Shown here: positions 17,217 through 24,568 of the stretch, in pieces
Layout of the letters: every line of letters starts with the position of its first letter
How positions within the stretch are numbered: the first letter of the stretch is position 1
Origin: an uncultured Saprospiraceae bacterium
GTDB lineage: Bacteria; Bacteroidota; Bacteroidia; Chitinophagales; Saprospiraceae
Direction: 5' to 3'
Length of the DNA: 32,874 bases
Assembly (NCBI GenBank): GCA_938033975.1
Contig: CALHKJ010000198.1
Coordinates: 1 to 32,874 of the forward strand
Notes under the pieces: model-generated
The model's input: the letters and a program-made list of their open reading frames with translations, nothing else
The model's database searches: none
What the model was told of the DNA's origin: nothing
Made by a program: the position numbers and the translations under genes

Positions 17217-18224
17217 ATGAAATATTTACCTAAGTACTTGATGGCGTTTTTTGCGATTTGCTTAATCTATTCTTGTGGATCAGATGGAGCGACAGCATCA
17301 AAACCAAAATCAGAAAATAAAGCTACTCCAAAAACAGTAAAAATTCCTGCCTTTGTTACAGATTCAGCTTTTGCATATATAGAAAAACAACTATCGTTTG
17401 GTCCAAGAGTGCCGGGAACAGAAACGCATGCTGCTTGTAAAGATTGGTTGGTTACAAAGTTTAAAAGTTTTGGAGCAGAGGTTATTGAACAAGATTTCGA
17501 AGCAAGTTTTTACACAGGCACAAAAGCTGCCTCGACAAATATCATTGCACAGTTTAATCCTAAGATGAGTAAGAGGATTATACTTGCTGCTCACTGGGAT
17601 ACAAGAATGTTTGGAGACAAAGATGAAGATCCAAACATGAGAGATAAACCTATTCCAGGTGCTGATGATGGAGGGAGTGGTGTTGGTGTCCTTTTAGAGA
17701 TTGGAAGATTACTACAAGAGAATCCAATTGATATGGGGATAGACATCATTCTATTTGATGCAGAGGATCAAGGTAAGTCTGGAGATGGTCCTGCTACATA
17801 TTGGTGTTTGGGTTCACAATATTGGTCAAAAAACAAACACAAAAGCAGCTATCAAGCTCAATATGGAATACTCTTAGATATGGTTGGTGCTAAAAAACCA
17901 ACTTTCGGACAAGATGAGTATTCACTTCAATATGCAGGTCCTCAGGTAAAGAAGCTATGGACCTTAGCTCAAAGAATGGGTTACTCCGATATGTTTGTCA
18001 ATCAAAAGACTAGTGGACTGGTTGATGATCATGTGTTTGTAAATACAATTGCAAAAATTCCTATGTTAGATATCATAAATAGATCTACCAATACAGAATC
18101 TTCTTTCCAAAAATGTTGGCACACCCACTGTGATGATATAAGTGTTATTGATAAAAGAACACTGAAGGTTGTGGGACAAGTTGTGACAGCTGCCATTTAC
18201 AAAGAATCAATTGGTACTTTTTAA
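17217..18224 (+). CDS. M28-family lipoprotein, probable glutaminyl-peptide cyclotransferase
   Basis: 335 residues with lipobox LIYSC (Cys20) and a Lys/Ser-rich tether. The M28 zinc fold shows AAHWDTR (His126), PGADDGGSGVGVLLE (Asp150), LFDAEDQG (Glu183) and WHTHCDD near the C-terminus for the last His. WCLGSQYW and the single-zinc-type ligand set resemble bacterial glutaminyl cyclases of the Bacteroidota type, which turn N-terminal Gln into pyroglutamate. An aminopeptidase remains possible. Context favours cyclase: four exported proteins in this window are predicted to begin with Gln after signal cleavage. It starts 4 bases after cysS. Confidence 0.78.
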   Translation: MKYLPKYLMAFFAICLIYSCGSDGATASKPKSENKATPKTVKIPAFVTDSAFAYIEKQLSFGPRVPGTETHAACKDWLVTKFKSFGAEVIEQDFEASFYTGTKAASTNIIAQFNPKMSKRIILAAHWDTRMFGDKDEDPNMRDKPIPGADDGGSGVGVLLEIGRLLQENPIDMGIDIILFDAEDQGKSGDGPATYWCLGSQYWSKNKHKSSYQAQYGILLDMVGAKKPTFGQDEYSLQYAGPQVKKLWTLAQRMGYSDMFVNQKTSGLVDDHVFVNTIAKIPMLDIINRSTNTESSFQKCWHTHCDDISVIDKRTLKVVGQVVTAAIYKESIGTF

Positions 18225-18239
18225 AAAATAACAATAAAC

Positions 18240-19268
18240 ATGAAGCAAATTTTTACACTTTTGATTGTTCTAAGCTTATCAATTGTAAGCTATGGACAAA
18301 CATTTAAAAACACGCCTTTGATTTCTAAGAGAACTGCAACTTGGTGTCCAAACTGTGGTACCTGGGGTTGGGATTTTAAAACCGCTCTTTTAGAAGAAAT
18401 ATCATCAGATCAGGCAACATTTGTCGCTCTTCATTTTAGTGGAGATTTATTAAATGAAACAAGTAAGGTGATCAGCGATAATTTAGGTGGATTTGGACAG
18501 CCATCATTTTTCTTAAACAATACTAACCTTAATGTATCTAGTGGCAATTGGCAAACACGTTTAGAGGAATTAAAAGCAAGTGTCGAAACAATGAATGCTG
18601 AGATACCAGGATTTGGTATAGAACTTCATGGATATTTGGGTGAAGCTACAAATGAAGTTGTTACCGAAATTTCACTACATGTAAATGAAGCAGCTGAAGG
18701 TGAATACTACTTAGGTACCTACTTAGTAATTGATGATTTTATTCATAATCAAGCTGGTAATTCTTCTATGGCTTCACACAGTAAACTTCTTGTAGAGGAA
18801 TTTAGTGGAAACATCTTTGGTAGAGAAATTGGTAATGGACCAATCTTAGAAGGAGTCATGGATTTTAGTATCAGTTCAACGTTTGAAACTGCAATTGAAG
18901 GACCAACTGATGTATTGGTTGTCATTTGGCAGAAGGTCGACGAAACTTATTCGATAGTAAACACAGCTGTGGTAGAAAATGTGGAACTTCTTTCAAACAA
19001 CGATAATCACGATTGGGTAACAGAAGCTAAATCGTATTATGCTCAAAATGCCATAAATGTAAGTCTCCAAAGTGAAGAAATTATTGGTGAATACAAGATC
19101 AATATTATCAACACAAATGGACAGATAGTTAGAACTGTTTCAAATAACAGCTTTGAAAATAATTTAGAACTACAAATAGATGCAAGCCTAATTCCAAACG
19201 GAAATTACTTTATCAATATGGTTTCTAGTAAGGGAATTTGGTCAGATAAAGTTGTTGTTGTCAGATAG
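18240..19268 (+). CDS. Secreted thioredoxin-like protein with T9SS type A sorting domain
   Basis: 342 residues. A signal peptide is cut at SYG|QTF. A thioredoxin-like domain follows at once with TATWCPNCGTWGWD (Cys36, Cys39) and GQPSFFLN at the cis-Pro position. The middle domain (about 115-260) resembles the Omp28-like extension seen in such proteins. The last 75 residues form a T9SS sorting domain (GEYKINIINTNGQIV, IPNGNYFINMV, ending DKVVVVR). It is therefore expected to cross the outer membrane by T9SS. It lies 15 bases after the cyclase-like gene, so the enzyme and a Gln-starting substrate sit in one transcript. Confidence 0.8.
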   Translation: MKQIFTLLIVLSLSIVSYGQTFKNTPLISKRTATWCPNCGTWGWDFKTALLEEISSDQATFVALHFSGDLLNETSKVISDNLGGFGQPSFFLNNTNLNVSSGNWQTRLEELKASVETMNAEIPGFGIELHGYLGEATNEVVTEISLHVNEAAEGEYYLGTYLVIDDFIHNQAGNSSMASHSKLLVEEFSGNIFGREIGNGPILEGVMDFSISSTFETAIEGPTDVLVVIWQKVDETYSIVNTAVVENVELLSNNDNHDWVTEAKSYYAQNAINVSLQSEEIIGEYKINIINTNGQIVRTVSNNSFENNLELQIDASLIPNGNYFINMVSSKGIWSDKVVVVR

Positions 19269-19294
19269 AAAATATAAAATTCACACTAAAAAAG

Positions 19295-19323
19295 CTATGG
19301 CCATTTGGTCATAGTTTTTTTTT
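19295..19323 (+). terminator. Intrinsic terminator after the T9SS thioredoxin-like gene
   Basis: CTATGGCC (19295-19302) pairs with GGTCATAG (19307-19314), with one G-U wobble, around the loop ATTT, followed by nine T. It closes the cysS-to-19268 unit. Confidence 0.85.
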
Positions 19324-19332
19324 ATGCAAGCA

Positions 19333-19366
19333 TTTGATTATTATTACTTTTATCATAATAATCAAA
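19333..19366 (+). promoter_or_regulatory. Perfect 12-bp palindrome over the corA start, with a -7-like core
   Basis: TTTGATTATTAT (19333-19344) and ATAATAATCAAA (19355-19366) are exact inverted repeats. Their 10-base spacer TACTTTTATC contains TACTTTTA, one base from TAnnTTTG. The right arm ends on the A of the proposed corA ATG (19366). This could be an operator laid over the promoter, or a hairpin hiding the start codon. Confidence 0.6.
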
Positions 19367-20415
19367 TGAAAAGAAAATCTAAAATTGGATTGCCACCTGG
19401 TGAAGTTATTTTTACAGGTAATCAAAAGGTAGAGAAGGTGAACATTCATTACCTTAAGTATAATTCTGAAAGTATTTTTGATATTATACTTAGTAATCAT
19501 GCTGAAATAAAATTCGCAAATGATGCTTCTACTGTTGATTGGTACGATATAAGAGGAATTCATGATGAGGAATTAATAAAAGCAATTGGAAGTAGATTTG
19601 ATATCAATTCACTGGTGCTTGCAGATGTTGTAGATCCCTTACAAAGGCCTATTTTAGAAGAATATAAATCTGGAGTCTTTCTTATTCTTAAATCTATATC
19701 TTTTGATAAATCTAAATTTAAAATTCAAGTAGAACATATTGGTCTCTATTTTGGGTTGGACTTTATTATCACCTTTCAAGAAGATCATAGCGATGTATTT
19801 GAAACTGTAAGAAAGAGGATTCATAACAATAAAGGATTGGTGAGATCAAAAAAAGCAGATTATCTCGCATTCGCTCTTATTGATAACATTTTGGATCAGC
19901 AATTTGTAGTTAGTGATTTACTGCAAGAAGAAATTGAAAGACAAGAGGATATGATTTTAGAGGGAGCAAAAACCGAAAGCAAACAAAATATTCATTTCCT
20001 GAAAAAGGAAATGATAAAAATGCAAAAAAGTATTACACCTCTAAGAGAAGCTTTGTCAAGGTTGAGTAGAACTGAAAATCAATTTATAGATAAAAAAAAT
20101 AGAATTTATTTTAGAGATCTGCACGATATGGTAATCCAAGTTAAGGATAGAGTAGAAAATCAAAGAGATTATCTAAATGGCCTTCAAGATCTTTTACTTT
20201 CTGAGATTAGTTTCAAAATGAATGAAATCATGAAAGTGCTCACCATTATAACAACAATTTTTGTTCCCTTATCATTTTTAGCTGGATTGTATGGAATGAA
20301 CTTTGAAAACATGCCAGAGTTAAAACAACAAAATGGATACTATTATTTGCTAGGGTTTATGCTCCTTTTAGTAGTCGCATTTTGGGTCTATTTTAAGAAA
20401 AAAAAGTGGCTATGA
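19366..20415 (+). CDS. corA: CorA-family magnesium/divalent cation transporter
   Basis: 349 residues from ATG 19366 (MKRKSKIGLPPGEVIFTG). An earlier in-frame ATG at 19324 lies in the terminator T-tract and would add 14 odd residues, so I reject it. The soluble alpha/beta domain includes WYDIRGIHDEELI and LILKSISFD. Long helices follow (residues about 160-285, FLKKEMIKMQKSITPLREAL), then two C-terminal membrane helices with the signature YGMNFENMPE between them and a Lys-rich tail. CorA pentamers import Mg2+, sometimes Co2+ or Ni2+. It is a single-gene unit. Confidence 0.93.
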   Translation: MKRKSKIGLPPGEVIFTGNQKVEKVNIHYLKYNSESIFDIILSNHAEIKFANDASTVDWYDIRGIHDEELIKAIGSRFDINSLVLADVVDPLQRPILEEYKSGVFLILKSISFDKSKFKIQVEHIGLYFGLDFIITFQEDHSDVFETVRKRIHNNKGLVRSKKADYLAFALIDNILDQQFVVSDLLQEEIERQEDMILEGAKTESKQNIHFLKKEMIKMQKSITPLREALSRLSRTENQFIDKKNRIYFRDLHDMVIQVKDRVENQRDYLNGLQDLLLSEISFKMNEIMKVLTIITTIFVPLSFLAGLYGMNFENMPELKQQNGYYYLLGFMLLLVVAFWVYFKKKKWL

Positions 20416-20491
20416 TTTAAACATGTGGTTGCATAGTCTTCATTAAATTCGCGTCGAAAAGTGCCAAGCCCTTTGGATTTCATAAGCTTTA

Positions 20492-20524
20492 TAGGTAATT
20501 TACCTACAAAGAGATTAGGTAATT
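20492..20524 (+). promoter_or_regulatory. Operator A: palindrome plus half site upstream of the stress-signalling operon
   Basis: TAGGTAATTTACCTA at 20492-20506 is a perfect 7-1-7 palindrome. A second half site, TAGGTAATT, starts 24 bases later (20516). The first-gene ATG is 87 bases from the palindrome start, and a -7-like AAATTTG lies at offset 63 (20555-20561). Related sites stand before three other units in the window. The TAGGT-N5-ACCTA form resembles sites bound by NarL/LuxR-type response regulators; the one at 22998 is the obvious candidate. Confidence 0.65.
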
Positions 20525-20578
20525 AAGCTGATTTATTTCCTTTCTTTTAATATCAAATTTGTAACTAAAATCCCAACG

Positions 20579-21025
20579 ATGGATAATGAAAATAAAAATT
20601 CAGAATCGAATGTTGCTATAAGCAGAAGAATTATTGGAGGAGATACTCCAATAGTCATTAATGAAATTTCTGATAGATGTTTGTTTACTAGTTTTTATGG
20701 AACACTTGATTCTGTAAGAATGAAGAGAGTCGTTGACGGCTTATTGGAAGTTGTCAACCGAAATGATAATGACATTATTATAGTTGATCTTAGTAATATC
20801 GATATTATTGATAGTTCCATCGCAGCACATTTAAAGGGACTAAACAAACTTCTCCAACTTCTAGGGATGGAAGTAATATTTTGTGGAATCAAACCAATTG
20901 TTGCAAGTAGCATGGTGGCTGCGGGAGTAGAATTAGATAATATTAATGTTGAAAAGAATTTAAAGCGAGCACTTTTACACGTGTATAAAAAACAAGGTCT
21001 TAAACTACAAAAATTAAGTACTTGA
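20579..21025 (+). CDS. RsbS-like STAS domain protein (anti-sigma antagonist type)
   Basis: 148 residues: a 25-residue polar tail and one STAS domain. IIIVDLSNIDIIDSSIAAHL holds the phospho-acceptor Ser (Ser79, aligned with the DS of RsbS), and VIFCGIKPIVASSMVAAGVEL matches the RsbS/RsbR C-terminal pattern. In stressosomes, RsbS is phosphorylated by RsbT and dephosphorylated by RsbX, which controls release of RsbT. The next gene supplies both activities and overlaps this one by 4 bases. No RsbR with its own sensory domain is present in the window, so this protein may form the complex alone or with partners encoded elsewhere. Confidence 0.82.
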   Translation: MDNENKNSESNVAISRRIIGGDTPIVINEISDRCLFTSFYGTLDSVRMKRVVDGLLEVVNRNDNDIIIVDLSNIDIIDSSIAAHLKGLNKLLQLLGMEVIFCGIKPIVASSMVAAGVELDNINVEKNLKRALLHVYKKQGLKLQKLST

Positions 21026-22011
21026 TTGAATTAGAATCATATCGACTTGATTCCGAAAGAGATATTACAGATATTCTCAGATTAATAAGACAAGAAGCGC
21101 ACACTTGTGGTTATTCCAGATTAGAAACAGAACAGTTTTTACTTGGTATATCTGAAATCGCAACTAATGCTATAAGGCATGCAAGTGATGCAGTTGTTGA
21201 TTTTTCAATACTCAACAAAGGTGGTATATTAAAAATAGTCGTTTCAGATTCTGGACCTGGCATAGCAAATTTGGACCTAGCAAAAGTTGAAGGTTTTAGT
21301 ACAATTCATACAAGCCTTGGTATTGGTCTAGTCGTCGCAGAGCGATCTGTGGATCTAATGGATATTAAAACAGAAGTTGGTCAAGGAACGATTATAACCT
21401 TAGAAAAACATCGACCCATCGACAAACAAAATGTTGATTATGGTCTTGTAAGTATTTCGGATTCCAAATATGATTTTAATGGTGATCAATATATTATAAA
21501 AGAATACAATGGCGATTCAATTTTGGTGGCCCTAATTGATGGACCAGGTCAAGGTTACGATGCTTATGCTATTGCAAATTCTTGTACAAATTATATTGCA
21601 AAGCATTACCTAGATCCCATTGATCTGATCCTTGCTAATCTAGATTTTTTAATGAACAATAGCAATGATCAAGTTGGTATCACTGCATCAATCATGAGGA
21701 TTACGCCTGGGAAAATGATTTACAAAGGTTATGGGGATACTCATGCTTATCTTGTAAAGGATGGTTTTTACCATACTCTAACAAACCAAGGAGGTAGACT
21801 AGGTCACTTAAAAAAATATAGAAGTGGAATAAGTGAGTTTTCGTTTGAGGATAAAATTCAAATTATTTTATGTACAGATGGCTTATCTGTTCTTCCTTTA
21901 ACCAAAACACTTAATGGATCTGCTCAATTCATTGCTAATTCAATATTTGATGAGTTTCATAAACCAAATGGCGACGCATCTATTTTGTGCTTAAAATATC
22001 AGCGGTCATGA
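21022..22011 (+). CDS. Fused RsbT-like serine kinase and RsbX/SpoIIE-like PP2C phosphatase
   Basis: 329 residues from TTG 21022, overlapping the STAS gene by 4 bases (TTGA). Residues about 5-132 are a GHKL ATPase of RsbT type: SEIATNAIRHA (N box), SDSGPGI (G1), GFSTIHTSLGIGL (G2), GQGTIITLEKH. Residues about 140-328 are a PP2C fold: ALIDGPGQGYDAYA, ASIMRITPGKMIYKGYGDTHAYL, ILCTDGLS and GDASILCL, with the metal-binding Asp residues kept. In known stressosomes RsbT and RsbX are separate. Here kinase and opposing phosphatase share one chain. The likely substrate is the STAS protein upstream. Confidence 0.82.
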   Translation: MIELESYRLDSERDITDILRLIRQEAHTCGYSRLETEQFLLGISEIATNAIRHASDAVVDFSILNKGGILKIVVSDSGPGIANLDLAKVEGFSTIHTSLGIGLVVAERSVDLMDIKTEVGQGTIITLEKHRPIDKQNVDYGLVSISDSKYDFNGDQYIIKEYNGDSILVALIDGPGQGYDAYAIANSCTNYIAKHYLDPIDLILANLDFLMNNSNDQVGITASIMRITPGKMIYKGYGDTHAYLVKDGFYHTLTNQGGRLGHLKKYRSGISEFSFEDKIQIILCTDGLSVLPLTKTLNGSAQFIANSIFDEFHKPNGDASILCLKYQRS

Positions 22012-22991
22012 AAAATGTCACCGAAGGCTTAGAGTTTTTATACCGTTTAGTTGAGCATTTTCCTGATGGTATTATTGTCTTTGATATTGAAGGAAAGGTT
22101 ACACTTTTAAATAGAGTTGCTTTCAAACAAATGGAGGCTAAGGGTTCGCTTTCAGAGTATATAGAACAGCCCGTTTTAAATCTATTGGGCAATAGTCCTT
22201 TGGCAGATAAGGTGAGATCTTGTATAACAGATGGGAGAACCGATTTTGAGTTTGAAGCCTTAAAAATTAATTCGCTATACTTGGATGTTTATGGGAAAAA
22301 AATAACAGAGGGGATGTTATTATTTTTATATGATATTACCCACAATATCAAAGCAAAAAATTTGACCTTAAACACTCTAATCCAAGGTCAAGAATTAGAG
22401 CGACAACGGATTGCAAAAGAAATTCATGATGGAATAGGACCTAGTCTTTCCACAATTAGACTTGGAATAGATATGGTGTCTACAATAGCAGAGAAAGAAA
22501 AAATAAAAAATAAACTTAACACTCTATCTTCTCAGGTTGCAGAAATTGCTGAAGACATTAGAAATATTTCACACGATTTAATGCCATCTAGTTTGCTTGA
22601 TTTTGGCATCAAGTCAGCTTTAGAGAATTTAGTTGCTAAAATAGAGGAAAACTCTCAGGTAAACATTGAAAAAAATATTCAGATAAAAGATGAGCATCCA
22701 TTTATGGATCAAAATCAGACTCTAAATATTTATAGAATCACTCAAGAATCAATTCATAACGGCCTTAAGCATGGGAATGCAAATGAGTTTACAATTTCTT
22801 TGAGTGAAAAAAACGAAACATTTCATTTAAAAATAGTTGACAACGGAAAGTCAGAAAAAAGTCAACATAAAGCAGGTATAGGATTGAAGAATATGCAAGC
22901 AAGAGTAAATAGCATGAATGGAACAATTTCAACAAAGGCTTTAAGGCCTAATGGATTTGAGGTTTATGTAAGAATTCCGTACAAAAATTAA
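22008..22991 (+). CDS. Cytoplasmic PAS-domain sensor histidine kinase (NarX/DegS type)
   Basis: 327 residues from ATG 22008, overlapping the previous stop (ATGA). An N-terminal PAS domain (about 8-110, HFPDGIIVFDIEGKVTLLN) leads into a HisKA_3 dimerisation domain with ERQRIAKEIHDGIGPSLS (phosphorylated His140), and then a HATPase_c domain (ITQESIHNGLKHGNA, KIVDNG, GIGLKNMQARV). There is no membrane segment, so it senses an internal signal or receives one from the stressosome proteins, perhaps through free RsbT domain binding. The partner regulator starts 6 bases downstream. Confidence 0.9.
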   Translation: MKNVTEGLEFLYRLVEHFPDGIIVFDIEGKVTLLNRVAFKQMEAKGSLSEYIEQPVLNLLGNSPLADKVRSCITDGRTDFEFEALKINSLYLDVYGKKITEGMLLFLYDITHNIKAKNLTLNTLIQGQELERQRIAKEIHDGIGPSLSTIRLGIDMVSTIAEKEKIKNKLNTLSSQVAEIAEDIRNISHDLMPSSLLDFGIKSALENLVAKIEENSQVNIEKNIQIKDEHPFMDQNQTLNIYRITQESIHNGLKHGNANEFTISLSEKNETFHLKIVDNGKSEKSQHKAGIGLKNMQARVNSMNGTISTKALRPNGFEVYVRIPYKN

Positions 22992-22997
22992 AATATA

Positions 22998-23645
22998 ATG
23001 ATTGAAGTAGCAATTGTAGATGATCACAAAATGTTCCGGGATGGGGTTAAGGCTATGCTAGAAGCAAGCGAAGGAATTAGCGTATGTTGGACTGCAAGCA
23101 ATTCAAAAGAAACTTTAGAACAGATTGATACTTCAAAACCAGAAGTAATATTAATGGATATTACATTAGGAACAGAAAGTGGAATTACGCTAACAAAAAT
23201 AATTCTCGAAAAATTTCCCGATCAAAAGATCATTGCCGTTTCAATGCACTATGAGGATAGTTATATTGTAAAAATATTAGAACTTGGTGCCAAGGGATAT
23301 TTATTGAAAGATGCTGGTGGTGAAGAAATGGTCAATGCAATAAAGACAGTTGTAAAGGGAGATACTTACTACAGCAATCATGTTTCTCAGGTTCTTATCA
23401 AGCATATAACAAGTGGGACAAAGCCTAGTGATAAAAATATTAATATCCCATTGACAAAAAGAGAACAAGAGGTATTAACCCTAATAGCTCAAGAGTACTC
23501 TAATCCTGAAATAGCAAAAGAGTTATTTATCAGTATTAGAACTGTTGATACTCATAGGAGAAACTTGCTCGACAAATTACAGGCAAAAAATACAGCAGGC
23601 TTGGTAAAGTTTGCTATTAAATTTAACCTAATCGAATTAAAATGA
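22998..23645 (+). CDS. NarL/LuxR-family response regulator
   Basis: 215 residues. The receiver domain (1-120) has VDDHKMFRDGV, the phospho-acceptor Asp54 in ILMDITLG, conserved Ser/Thr in IIAVSMH, and KGYLLKDAGG with its Lys. The C-terminal helix-turn-helix (about 150-212) reads LTKREQEVLTLIAQEYSNPE and ELFISIRTVDTHRRNLLDKL. It pairs with the kinase just upstream. I propose it binds TAGGT-N5-ACCTA palindromes before this operon (autoregulation) and three nearby units; that is inference from location, symmetry and family habit. Confidence 0.92.
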   Translation: MIEVAIVDDHKMFRDGVKAMLEASEGISVCWTASNSKETLEQIDTSKPEVILMDITLGTESGITLTKIILEKFPDQKIIAVSMHYEDSYIVKILELGAKGYLLKDAGGEEMVNAIKTVVKGDTYYSNHVSQVLIKHITSGTKPSDKNINIPLTKREQEVLTLIAQEYSNPEIAKELFISIRTVDTHRRNLLDKLQAKNTAGLVKFAIKFNLIELK

Positions 23646-24484
23646 TTTTCATTAAGAAAAGCTTATATGCTAAATATGCTTTAGCAGTATTTGTTTTGAG
23701 CTCATTTTTTTATCGGCATCAAATTTCAAAATTTCCTTTTCTCGAACAGGGATTTGCTACTTTGAGGTTTATAGCTATGGTGTTTCTGTTTTTACAGACC
23801 AGCACTATTTTCTATAGAATTAGAAATAAAATCGAATTTAAAAATTCTGATAACATTATTGCTGCCATATCTAATGCATTTAAAATCATTGTTTACATTT
23901 CAATTTTTTTTCTCTTTCTTAGGTACAATGGTGTAAGTCCTATACAATTTTTTACTTCGATTTCTATAGTAGCAGCTGCTATTGCCATAGTATCAAAAGA
24001 TTATCTTACTTCAATCATTAGTGGATTTTTTATTTCTTTTACGAAAATCATAAATATTGGTGATTACATTTCCATTGGATCCATTAAAGGAATTGTAAAG
24101 GAAATAAAGTTGACTAAGTTGTTTTTAGAAAATGATCAGGGAGAATTAATAATATTAGGTAATGAAAAAGTGTTTTTAAGTGATATCGTCAACCATTCTA
24201 AATCCAATAAGCGCAGAGTAAGTCTAGAATTTGAATTACAACCTTCTGAATTATATGATATTGAACAGTTGGAAGAATCTCTTAAAAATTCTTTAAGTGA
24301 ATTTGATGAGCAGATTGTAAGTAATTCATTTTCCCTAAGAATAGACAATATTTTTATTGATAAAATCTGTATTACACTCTTCTATACCCTAGAGAAACTT
24401 GAGCCTGCAATTGAAAATGAAATCAGAAAAAAGACTATTCGCAATCTTATAAAGTTGATTCAATCAAAGCAAATATCCAAGTAG
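23642..24484 (+). CDS. MscS-family mechanosensitive channel
   Basis: 280 residues, overlapping the regulator stop by 4 bases. Four hydrophobic segments occur up to residue about 140. The last is the pore-type helix (ISIVAAAIAIVSKDYLTSIISGFFIS), followed by the beta domain start INIGDYISIGSIKGIVKEI and NEKVFLSDIVNHSKS, which are MscS signatures. The C-terminal alpha/beta domain ends at a Lys-rich tail. MscS channels release solutes on osmotic downshock. Membership in the stress-signalling operon suggests an envelope or osmotic signal; a direct sensory role is possible but unproven. Confidence 0.87.
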   Translation: MIFIKKSLYAKYALAVFVLSSFFYRHQISKFPFLEQGFATLRFIAMVFLFLQTSTIFYRIRNKIEFKNSDNIIAAISNAFKIIVYISIFFLFLRYNGVSPIQFFTSISIVAAAIAIVSKDYLTSIISGFFISFTKIINIGDYISIGSIKGIVKEIKLTKLFLENDQGELIILGNEKVFLSDIVNHSKSNKRRVSLEFELQPSELYDIEQLEESLKNSLSEFDEQIVSNSFSLRIDNIFIDKICITLFYTLEKLEPAIENEIRKKTIRNLIKLIQSKQISK

Positions 24485-24552
24485 GTGATTTACCTAATTT
24501 AAAAAATAGGCTTTTCACTCGACACCACAAGGCATTCTTATTCAGAAATTTG
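24482..24552 (+). promoter_or_regulatory. Operator/promoter B upstream of the OmpA gene at 24569
   Basis: TAGGTGATTTACCTA (24482-24496) differs from operator A by one base. A secondary element TAGGCTTTTCA starts 25 bases later (24507) and AAATTTG lies at offset 64 (24546-24552). The ATG is 87 bases from the palindrome start, the same as in operator A. The secondary region closely resembles the one in operator C. Confidence 0.65.
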
Positions 24553-24568
24553 AGTAAAATTTATAAGA

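Noticed and set aside
20404-20437. Possible terminator after corA (GGCTATG with CATAGTC)
   Set aside because: The stem is 7 bp with a wobble, the loop is long (about 16 bases) and no T-tract follows.
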